Positions 35,921 through 44,200 of a DNA stretch of 47,480 nt are shown here, one piece after another. The stretch comes from Bacteroidota bacterium (GTDB taxonomy: Bacteria; Bacteroidota; Bacteroidia; Flavobacteriales; Crocinitomicaceae), in contig JAKQEZ010000157.1 in assembly GCA_029558435.1 (NCBI GenBank), positions 1-47,480 on the forward strand, in the 5' to 3' direction. The notes beneath the pieces are model-generated. The model saw only the letters and a list, made by a program, of their open reading frames with translations. It was not told the origin of the DNA and made no database searches. Made by a program: the position numbers and the translations under genes. How positions within the stretch are numbered: position 1 is the stretch's first letter; each line of letters opens with the position of its first letter.

Positions 35921-36851
35921 ATTGCACCCAGTTTAAATCGATTAAAAAATAAAGAATAAACGGACTGGCCAAAGCAAGCAACCACAAAAGAGTAATTGCT
36001 AATTTTTGAAATAAGTTAGCATCTTGTTTTACGGGGGTGATTAACACCGAATTAACTTGCGATGCCAATAATGAATCCACTTCTTCTTGATCGGCCATTT
36101 CCACATATTTCTTGAGGGTGGGAGTGTTTTCGATAAGAATTTGTTTGATTCGCCAAAAATCTTTATTCGAAAGAGCTTTGTAGGTGGTGGTGTAGGGAAT
36201 ATTTTCTTCCTGTAATTCTTTGTGGAGTTGCACGTTTTTTTGTAACGCTCGTACTCTAAATCCCATAAAGAATCCAAACAACATAATAAGTAGGCTGTTC
36301 AAGAAAAAACCAGAGCCAATAATCAACAGCGATGAAATGAATGAAAAAATCATTAAAAAACGTTCTTGATTCTTACTCACCAATAATTTAAACAACAATC
36401 CACCATCAAGAGGGTCGAGTGGAACCAAATTGATAATGTTTAGGATGAAAAACAGAGCGCCAAATTGAAAAGCAGCAGGCGAGTTCCAATGTTGTGAAAC
36501 CAACATTAAACCAAAGCCTATAATTAACCCTGGAAATGGTCCGGCGCTCACAACCAATAAACTTTCTTTTTGAGAATATTCCTCCTTTTTACCATGAACA
36601 AAAGCCCCCATAAGTGGAATAAAAAACATTTTGACGTTTTTATAACCAAAGAGTTTCATCATCGAGAAGTGACCTAATTCATGAATGATTAAAACCAATA
36701 CCAACGAAAGAATGAAATTTATCTCATTTGAAAACAAAAACAAAAACACCAAAATGAACAATACAATTGAAAAGACAGTTGCTGCCCAATTGGTTTTTTG
36801 CTCACTTTCAATGAGTTCGGGTTTTTGAGGGTAAAAATCAGAATCGCTCAC
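35901..36851 (-). CDS. M50 family (site-2 protease-like) membrane metalloprotease
   Basis: The 316 residues have six or so membrane segments. The zinc motif H57-E-x-x-H61 is in IIHELGHFSMM, and the third ligand region NLVPLDPLDGG has Asp149. This is the pattern of site-2 protease relatives that cut inside the membrane. A soluble stretch (about 200-285) and one last membrane helix follow. No PDZ domain is visible, so it is not a standard RseP. The substrate is unknown. The frame begins at a GTG at 36851 with no nearby ATG before the first helix. It overlaps the Smr gene by 20 bases. Confidence 0.8.
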   Translation of the reverse strand: MSDSDFYPQKPELIESEQKTNWAATVFSIVLFILVFLFLFSNEINFILSLVLVLIIHELGHFSMMKLFGYKNVKMFFIPLMGAFVHGKKEEYSQKESLLVVSAGPFPGLIIGFGLMLVSQHWNSPAAFQFGALFFILNIINLVPLDPLDGGLLFKLLVSKNQERFLMIFSFISSLLIIGSGFFLNSLLIMLFGFFMGFRVRALQKNVQLHKELQEENIPYTTTYKALSNKDFWRIKQILIENTPTLKKYVEMADQEEVDSLLASQVNSVLITPVKQDANLFQKLAITLLWLLALASPFILYFLIDLNWVQYAVSSW

Positions 36852-36877
36852 TTTTATGAATTATTGGGTTAAATGTA

Positions 36878-37417
36878 TTATTTTTTTTCAATCCAATTAA
36901 TAATTTCAACGTCATCAGGTTTCACATTAGGAGCAATTACTTTTTCCAAACGCCCTTCTTCATTGATGAGGTATTTTTGAAAATTCCACTTTACACTATT
37001 GTCTTCCAGACCATTGTATTTTTTTTCAGTCAAAAAAGTATAAATGGGATGTTGATCTTTTCCTTTCACCGAAATTTTTGCCATCATTGGAAACGAAACA
37101 CCGTAGTTTTTTTGACAAAATGCAGCAATTTCTTCGTTGGTTCCAGGTTCTTGACTCATAAAATTGTTGGCTGGAAACCCGATGATTACAAAGTTTTGGT
37201 CTTTGTATTTTTCATACACTTGCTCCAATTGCTCGTATTGAGGTGTGAAACCACATTTAGATGCCGTGTTGACAATCATTACTTTTTTGCCTTTCAAAGT
37301 TGACATATCAAATTCATTACCATTGATATCCGTCACTTTGAATTGATGAATGGATTGTGAGTTGTCGATTTGTGATGCAAGAATACCCATAAAAAAAGCT
37401 AAAAATAATATTTTCAT
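36878..37417 (-). CDS. Exported glutathione peroxidase-family thiol peroxidase
   Basis: The 179 residues are a GPx-fold protein: peroxidatic Cys55 in NTASKCGFTPQYEQLE, FVIIGFPANNFMSQEPGTNEEI, a probable resolving Cys101 in AAFCQKNYG, and Trp144-Asn145 in VKWNFQKYL. The family's catalytic Gln (FPxNQF) is Asn85 here. The first residues, MKILFLAFFMGILASQ, look like a signal peptide or membrane anchor, implying an envelope location. With two cysteines placed as in thioredoxin-dependent GPx enzymes, it probably reduces lipid or alkyl peroxides with thioredoxin rather than glutathione. It is divergent from the LytTR regulator gene. Confidence 0.9.
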   Translation of the reverse strand: MKILFLAFFMGILASQIDNSQSIHQFKVTDINGNEFDMSTLKGKKVMIVNTASKCGFTPQYEQLEQVYEKYKDQNFVIIGFPANNFMSQEPGTNEEIAAFCQKNYGVSFPMMAKISVKGKDQHPIYTFLTEKKYNGLEDNSVKWNFQKYLINEEGRLEKVIAPNVKPDDVEIINWIEKK

Positions 37418-37440
37418 TTGGCCGAATTTTATCGCTTATA

Positions 37441-37448
37441 CAAATATA
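37441..37448 (-). promoter_or_regulatory. Bacteroidota -7 box (TATATTTG) for the peroxidase gene
   Basis: On the minus strand TATATTTG fits TAnnTTTG and lies 23 bp before the ATG at 37417. Confidence 0.45.
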
Positions 37449-37504
37449 TAAAATATTTCAAGTTAAATGGAATGAATATTTTAGGCTTTAATGTTAAAAA
37501 AAAT

Positions 37505-37512
37505 TATATTTG
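37505..37512 (+). promoter_or_regulatory. Bacteroidota -7 box (TATATTTG) for the LytTR regulator operon
   Basis: TATATTTG fits TAnnTTTG and lies 21 bp before the ATG at 37534. No 21-bp-period repeat comparable to that at 41101 precedes it, so direct autoregulation by the same site type is not evident. Confidence 0.5.
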
Positions 37513-37533
37513 TTATCACATTAACTTAAACCA

Positions 37534-38253
37534 ATGCATAAAGCACTGATTGTTGACGACGAATTTCATGGAAGAGAGAATTTGAAACTCTTATTAGAGG
37601 AGTTGTTTGACGATATCAAAGTAATAGATACAGCTTCTAATGTTTTTCAAGCTAAAATGATGATTGAAAAACACAACCCTGACATTGTATTTATGGACAT
37701 TCAGATGGATGTGTTGACAGGTCTGGATTTATTAGAAGTTCTTAAGCGAACTTCAATATTTAAAGTTGTTGTAACAGCCTACATGAATTATGCTAAAGAA
37801 GCTTTGATTTTAGGAGCAAATGGGTATTTGTTAAAACCGATAATTTCAGCAGAATTAATAGAGGTCATATCTCTATTCAAAAAAAGTAAAGAACAAGAAA
37901 ATTCAGATGAATCAGCTTTGATGATAAAACACAATGGAGGATATACTGTTTCTGAATTGGCAAGCATTTTAATGGTAAAGGCTATTAATAATTATTGTAA
38001 AATTTATTTTATTGATGGCACATCAAAAACAATCTCAAATACATTAAAATCTTTTGAAAACAAACTACAAAATCCTGATTTTTTCAGAGTTCATAAAACA
38101 TTTTTAGTAAACATGAAGAATGTTAAAGAGTATTCTGTATTAGAAGGTGGTAGTGTTATTTTACTTGATGGGACTTGTATTAAAGTGGCGATTTCAAAAA
38201 GAACTGAAGTTAAAAAAATGTTGAAATCAATAAGCATAGTGGTCAATGATTAA
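37534..38253 (+). CDS. LytTR-family response regulator
   Basis: The 239 residues have a receiver domain with the acidic pocket in IVDDEFHGRENL, the phospho-acceptor Asp55 in IVFMDIQMD, the switch region in VVTAYMNYAKEALILGANGYLLKP, and the conserved Lys there. A LytTR DNA-binding domain follows (about 130-235: MVKAINNYCKIYFIDGTSKTISNTLKSFENKL, FFRVHKTFLVNMKNVKEY, ISKRTEVKKML). LytTR proteins bind pairs of roughly 9-bp direct repeats about 12 bp apart. The sensor gene overlaps its 3' end by 8 bases, so the two form one operon. A repeat pair with that exact geometry begins at 41101, upstream of the giant secreted gene, making that gene the likely target. Confidence 0.92.
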   Translation: MHKALIVDDEFHGRENLKLLLEELFDDIKVIDTASNVFQAKMMIEKHNPDIVFMDIQMDVLTGLDLLEVLKRTSIFKVVVTAYMNYAKEALILGANGYLLKPIISAELIEVISLFKKSKEQENSDESALMIKHNGGYTVSELASILMVKAINNYCKIYFIDGTSKTISNTLKSFENKLQNPDFFRVHKTFLVNMKNVKEYSVLEGGSVILLDGTCIKVAISKRTEVKKMLKSISIVVND

Positions 38254-41104
38254 AAATAGTTTTCTATTCGTAATTGTTTTTTTTCACTTGTTTAATCTTT
38301 TATCACAAGAATATTCGATTGCAAATTATTCTATAAAAGATGGATTACCCAATTCTTGCGTGTATGATGTATTTCAAGATAATGATGGTTTTATTTGGTT
38401 AAGTACGGATAACGGCTTGTCTAAATTTAATGGTAAAACATTTGAAAATTTTAATACAACAAACGGATTAGAAGAGAACACAATTTTATCTACAGCTGAA
38501 ACTAAAAACCAATTACTTATTTCATCCTTTAAAAAAGGAATTTTTTTGTTTGATAAAAAAGAAAAGGTATTAAAGTTAACTCAAGGTCCAAGTGGAAATC
38601 CATCAAAATTGATTTGTCAAGAAAACAAAATTTGGTTGCACAATCCCTTTGAAGGCGTAAAAGTGTTCAATATATCATCAAAAGTGTATGACAACACATT
38701 TTCTAAAATCGACAACAATGTAATCAATTGCATTAATCAAAGCAAGAATGGTCAGCTATATATTGGAACAACAAATGGAGCGTATTTTTGGAAAGATAAT
38801 CAATGGTTAAAAATTAATAATAAACATATTGACAAGAAGTCTATTATTGCTATTGCTGCAAACCAGAACGTGGTTGTAGTTTGCACAATGAACGAAATAG
38901 TTTGTTTGGATTCAAGTTTTAAGTTAAAGTACAAAGTTGATACTCGTTTATTAGGGCAAGTATACAATATCAACGTAACAGATGATTCTTCAATTCTTTT
39001 GATAACCAGAAATGCTTCAGGGTTTTATAAAATAAAAGACCAAAAAATTACTGATTTTGGAAAATTAATAAGTAAAAAAAACACTGATTTTAACTTGGTT
39101 TTTGAAGATGAACAAAAAAATATATGGGTTGCAACTTGCGGTGAGGGGATTTATTGTATGTCGCCTTCATTTATTCAACAGTATGAATTTCAAGAAAACA
39201 CACACAGCTCTTTGATTACATCCATTCTACCTTTTTCTCGCAATGAGCTTATTTTAGGAACCGTCAAAGGTCCATACTTGGTAAATAACAACAAGGAAAT
39301 TCATTCTATTATTAAAAACAATAGCACGTTGGATTATGTTTATGATATCATTCAGGTTGGTGATAAAATTGTGTATTTGTCAATCAATAACGCTGTAAAA
39401 ACCTTCCAATATAATGGTTTTAGGTTTAAAAATATTGGGGCAAGAGCGATTTATACCGAAAATAATGAAATAATCTATTTAGGGACATGGTTAAACTCAA
39501 TTGATCTGTTTTCAGAACAAGCTTATTTAAGCAATGAAGACCAGAAGATTTTTAAGAAATTTGGCAACGAAGACAACCGAGTAAATGCGATAAAAAAATA
39601 TAAAGAATTTATTTATGTTGGAACTGATAAAGGATTGATTGTAGTAAAGGGAAATAACTTTAAGTTTCTTAACGATAATAAAATAGTTCAGTCCAAAATC
39701 AATGAGATTTATATAAACGGAAACAAAGTTTATATTGGTTCTGAGCTTGGGGTTGGCTATTACGAAGCAGATAAATGGATAGAGATTAAGTCAAGCAAAA
39801 ATCAATCTATAGGTAGCGTTAAATCGATTGAAGTTGCTGTTAATAATAATAATAATGTGTTGTTTGTAGGAACCTTAAGAGGATTGTTTGTTTTTGATGG
39901 GAAAAATTCACTGCATTTAAACCAATTCAATTATTTGAGTAGCCCAGAAATTAATAAAATAGTTTACTCGCAATATGACAACTTGTTGTATTTAGCAACA
40001 AACAATGGTTATTATACATTGGATTACAAATACTTATTAAATCTTTTGAACAAAAAAAAATATTTTAGGTTGGAAAATATTGAGGTGAAGGGAGTTAAGC
40101 AAGTAATTCAACCTAATCAGGTTGTTCAATTAAAAGCAAATGAACGAAATTTCAGAATAAATTTTCAAACGATTAATTATGAAATTCCCAACGCAATTAG
40201 TTATGTCTTTTCAGTTGATGGTGGAAAATACATTGAAACAACCAATCCATTTGTTGAAATCAGCCAGCTTTCTTCTGGGAAACATACAATTCGTATTAAA
40301 TGCATAGCTTTTGGAGGTTTTAGCAAAGAAATACTTAAGTTAAACGTTGATATTGAGCAGTATTGGTATTATAGCTGGTGGTTTTATCTTTTAATCTTTT
40401 GTTTGTTATTAGGAATTTCATTTTTAATATACAGATACCGAATAAATAGTATCAACAAACGTAATCAAGAAAAATTATTTTTACTCTCCGAAATTGATCG
40501 TTTAAAATATGAATCACTCAATGCTTCTATTAATCCTCATTTTGTGTTCAATGCATTAAATTCTATACAGCATTACATTAATAAAAATGAAAAAATTAAA
40601 GCAAGTGATTATTTAGGTAAATTTTCAAGACTCATTCGGTTAGTGCTCGATAAAGTTGATGACAAATATATTACTATTGAAGAGGAAGTGAAGCGTATGT
40701 CTTTTTATTTAGAACTAGAGCAAGTTCGTTTTGAAAACTTTAATTACACTATTCAAGCTGATGACGATGTGTTGCAATTGCAAATCCCTAATATGATAGT
40801 GCAACCTATTATTGAAAATGCAATTTTACATGGTATAAAGAATTTAAAAAATGGTTTTGTTGAGGTGCGGTTTTTTAAAACAGCACAAAATGTCATAGAA
40901 ATCAATGTTGAAGACAATGGCTGTGGTTTTAAACTTCAAAATGCTTCAGAAACAAATAAAAGAATAGAACATAAATCGTTTGCGCTTAAAAACATTCAGG
41001 CAAAAATTGATACTATACCTGGAGCAAGTATAAGTTTTATCAATAAAGAGGAGCAAACAATTGGTGTAGGAACGCTAGTAGTTATCAAAATTCCCTTAAC
41101 ATAG
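38246..41104 (+). CDS. Two-component sensor kinase with periplasmic propeller (LytS-type kinase)
   Basis: The 952 residues start with a signal peptide (NSFLFVIVFFHLFNLLSQ). A long periplasmic region of two-component-regulator propeller blades follows (for example VFQDNDGFIWLSTDNGLSKFNG and VFEDEQKNIWVATCGEGIY). Next is a Y_Y_Y-type beta-sandwich (about 640-705), then one membrane helix (about 710-733). The cytoplasmic kinase is of the LytS/YehU type: phospho-acceptor His765 in INPHFVFNALNSIQ, then an ATPase domain with QPIIENAILHG and NVEDNGCGF. Hybrid sensors of this shape in Bacteroidota often sense polysaccharides, but they usually carry AraC outputs; here the output is the separate LytTR protein encoded just before. 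The ligand is unknown. The stop codon lies inside the first repeat of the candidate operator. Confidence 0.92.
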   Translation: MIKNSFLFVIVFFHLFNLLSQEYSIANYSIKDGLPNSCVYDVFQDNDGFIWLSTDNGLSKFNGKTFENFNTTNGLEENTILSTAETKNQLLISSFKKGIFLFDKKEKVLKLTQGPSGNPSKLICQENKIWLHNPFEGVKVFNISSKVYDNTFSKIDNNVINCINQSKNGQLYIGTTNGAYFWKDNQWLKINNKHIDKKSIIAIAANQNVVVVCTMNEIVCLDSSFKLKYKVDTRLLGQVYNINVTDDSSILLITRNASGFYKIKDQKITDFGKLISKKNTDFNLVFEDEQKNIWVATCGEGIYCMSPSFIQQYEFQENTHSSLITSILPFSRNELILGTVKGPYLVNNNKEIHSIIKNNSTLDYVYDIIQVGDKIVYLSINNAVKTFQYNGFRFKNIGARAIYTENNEIIYLGTWLNSIDLFSEQAYLSNEDQKIFKKFGNEDNRVNAIKKYKEFIYVGTDKGLIVVKGNNFKFLNDNKIVQSKINEIYINGNKVYIGSELGVGYYEADKWIEIKSSKNQSIGSVKSIEVAVNNNNNVLFVGTLRGLFVFDGKNSLHLNQFNYLSSPEINKIVYSQYDNLLYLATNNGYYTLDYKYLLNLLNKKKYFRLENIEVKGVKQVIQPNQVVQLKANERNFRINFQTINYEIPNAISYVFSVDGGKYIETTNPFVEISQLSSGKHTIRIKCIAFGGFSKEILKLNVDIEQYWYYSWWFYLLIFCLLLGISFLIYRYRINSINKRNQEKLFLLSEIDRLKYESLNASINPHFVFNALNSIQHYINKNEKIKASDYLGKFSRLIRLVLDKVDDKYITIEEEVKRMSFYLELEQVRFENFNYTIQADDDVLQLQIPNMIVQPIIENAILHGIKNLKNGFVEVRFFKTAQNVIEINVEDNGCGFKLQNASETNKRIEHKSFALKNIQAKIDTIPGASISFINKEEQTIGVGTLVVIKIPLT

Positions 41105-41133
41105 GTTAACTAAAAAAACGCATAGGTTTACTA
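41101..41133. promoter_or_regulatory. Candidate LytTR operator (21-bp-period direct repeat)
   Basis: ATAGGTTAACTA (41101-41112) recurs as ATAGGTTTACTA (41122-41133), identical at 11 of 12 bases with a period of exactly 21 bp. Over the whole 21-bp unit 17 bases match. The geometry equals the known LytTR arrangement of two 9-bp repeats with a 12-bp spacer, and TAGGTT resembles the nAnGTT core. The second repeat ends 62 bases before the -7 box at 41196. The adjacent genes encode a LytTR regulator and its sensor. Confidence 0.55.
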
Positions 41134-41195
41134 TAAAAACATCAGCGTTTATCCTTTTTTAATCCCTGAATAACAATGGATTAGACTTGTTGCTG

Positions 41196-41203
41196 TAGCT
41201 TTG
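41196..41203 (+). promoter_or_regulatory. Bacteroidota -7 box (TAGCTTTG) for the giant T9SS gene
   Basis: TAGCTTTG fits TAnnTTTG and lies 20 bp before the ATG at 41224. There is no good -33 TTTG, as expected for a promoter that needs an activator. An ACAAT at 41173, 23 bp upstream of the box, is also found 22 bp upstream of the box at 47212. Confidence 0.55.
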
Positions 41204-41223
41204 TATAAAATAAAAAGTTAGGC

Positions 41224-44200
41224 ATGAAAAAAACTGCTATTCGCATTGAAAAAAATAATAGTTTATACACTGTTTGTTTAGTTTTTTTTACATTCATTTT
41301 TTCTTTTTCTCACGCTGCCGATTATTACTGGGTGGGTGGTTCTGGAAATTGGAACGATTTAGCGCATTGGTCAAATGTGTCTGGAGGTTCAGGTTCTGCT
41401 TATGCATCTCAACCTAGTTCAAACGACAATGTCTTTTTTGATGGAAGTTCTGGGTTGGCTCTCGGAAGCACCATTACATTTGCTAGTGGTGCAACATCTA
41501 CTTGTAAAAATTTAACATTTCATCCTTTTTTAAATAATCTAGGAATTAAGTTTGTAGGTTCCAACACAGCTCGTTTTGACTTAAACGGTAACATGAGTTT
41601 AGCCGAAGGAATGGTATTTACTGGTTGGTTAGGAGATTTGTATTTTTACCAAAGCACAACAGGTGCAACAAATACATTGTATACGGGGGGAAATACATTC
41701 AACAACAAACAAATATACTTTCAATTACCATCATCTGGTACAGGTGGTGATTTTATAGTGAATGGTGATTTTAAAACTACTTATGCTTGTCCTATTGGAG
41801 TAAATCTTCAAACCATTTCAAACAAAATTACAATAAATGGAATGAGCAACTCTATTTCAACCATTGACATTGTTAAAGGAGAAGTTCATTTTATGCACGG
41901 ATTTTTTCAACATGCTAATACCACCAATGATTATATGTATGGTGCTTTTACACGTGTATACTCAAATGGTAAGTTGTTTAACTATGGTGATATTAACGCG
42001 TGTAGATTTTTTATTGATGGTGAAGTGTATTTGAATGCAGGAAACACAAGTTCAGGTAATACCATTAAAGTTGTTGAGATACGAGATTACACTTTGAATT
42101 CAGTGGCTAATGTAAGGATTTTAGATTTCAATAATTGTAGGGTTAATGTGTTACGATTTTTTTCATTTGGAGGTCAAAGTTACAGTAATTCCACCAATAC
42201 AATTATCAATGCAGCTAATTCAACATTAACATTTTTGCCACAAGCAAGTCAATTTAATTATTCTCAACACACATTTAACAAAGTAATTTTCCAAGAAGCT
42301 GCATCTCTATCCCTTGCAACTTTTGTTATTGTTGCTTCTGGCCCTATGCTTTTAAATACGGCAACTATAGATACGATGATTATTGATAGAAATATTAATT
42401 TTGCAGTTCAATACCCAAGTTGGGCTAGTCATAAAAGCAATGTTAACATTACTGGCTTGTTTCAAATAACGCCTGGTCATGATCACACTTTTAATGCTGC
42501 AAACGGCACAAGGGTTAAATATGTGTTGCAATCAGGAGCAGCTGTGGATATGCAAGGCACATGTGATAAACCAATAACCTTAAACCGAACAATTCATGAT
42601 TTTTCAAGTATTGGTGCAGGAACAATTGCTGTAGCCAATTTAGTTTTTGGCCCGGATAATGCAACAGCATTAGGAGGTACATATAGTGCAGGTTCTGGTT
42701 CTAGAATCATAACAGGAACTACATTAACTGGTTGGACCATTGCCCCATCAACTGGAAGAACACTTGTTTGGGTTGGAGGTTGTGGCAATACACCAATATC
42801 TACTTTGCCAGATGCTTCAACAAATAGAGATAATGGAATCTATTCTGGTTTAAATTTTACAGTAACCGATTCAATGATTCTAAAAAGTGTTGATGTATAT
42901 GTAACTAATACTCATCCTTGGGGTAATAATAATGTTACTTATCAAATTTTAAATTCATCCAATGTTGTTATTGCATCAGTAGCAAGAATTGCAAACCATG
43001 GTGCTGTAGATTCATTAATTACACTACCTTTTAATAAAAACTTAGGACCTGGAAATTATTACATCAGAAGGGCATACAATAATACTTACATATCTTTTAG
43101 ATATAATGCAAGTGCCGTTTTCCCTATAGATATAGTTGCGGAAGATACAAAATGTAAAATAGGAGAAATTACTAGTGGAATACCAACAAGCGCCAATTAC
43201 TATACATTCTTTAATTGGAAAACTGCCTCACTAACAACCTCAGCTTCAAACAATCTTTGGTATGATTCTCAAAACTGGGTAGATGTTACAGCCTTGACAG
43301 GTGGTGCTTGGACTGCAAATCCATCAATAAATCCTGGCAATAGAGGATATGCACCTGCATGTCCGCCTACAGAAATAGATTCTGTTATTTTTCCAAATGA
43401 ATCATTTGTTTTTTGTGATCAATTAGTGATGTATTGCGAAGGAATGAATTGGTTAGGAAAAGGCAGTTTAATTGGTTCAGCAATTCAAAAAATGGAAGTT
43501 TGGGGTTCTTTAACATTTCATTCTCAAATGAATAATTATTTTAATGGAACATTCCGATTTAGAAGTAATAGACCATACCGATGCAAGATAATTACAAAAA
43601 ATAAAGAGTTTAATAAAGGAGTATTGTTCAACTCTGAAAATGGATTGGGCGAATGGTTGCTCATGGATACTTTAATAGCTATTAAATCGATTGATAATGA
43701 AATTAATTCAACAAATAGTTTTTCTGGATCTGGCTTTATAGAATTTAGAAGTGGTCATTTGCATACAGGCACAGTTAACTGTGTAGATGGAAATGGATCT
43801 ACAATTATTGCAAGTTCAATGTCATTAACAGGAGGAACCTTATCACTTTATGATAGTGATATACATATACAAATGAAAGAAAGTGGTGCGACAGGTTATT
43901 TAAGTTATTTTGCAACAAATAATTCTGTTTTAAATTGTGGGACATCACACTTTTATTTTACTCCAAAAACAATGTTTTATGAATTTGAAGTTGCTTTAGG
44001 AAATCATACCTATTATGACATCACATTTGAAGATCCTGCTAATGTATATATAGGCTATTCAACTTATATTAGAAATAGTGCTAATACAAAAGTTAGAAAT
44101 TTAGTTCTAAAAGATGATAATTATCTTTTTTCAAGTCATTCTAATAGTGTGTTTTTACCTATGCCTACAAGTGCTACTCCTGCCTATTATCAAAAAATAC

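Noticed and set aside
37452..37481. AATATTT repeated 23 bp apart upstream of the LytTR regulator
   Set aside because: The repeat is only seven A/T bases in very AT-rich DNA and the period is 23, not 21, so chance explains it.
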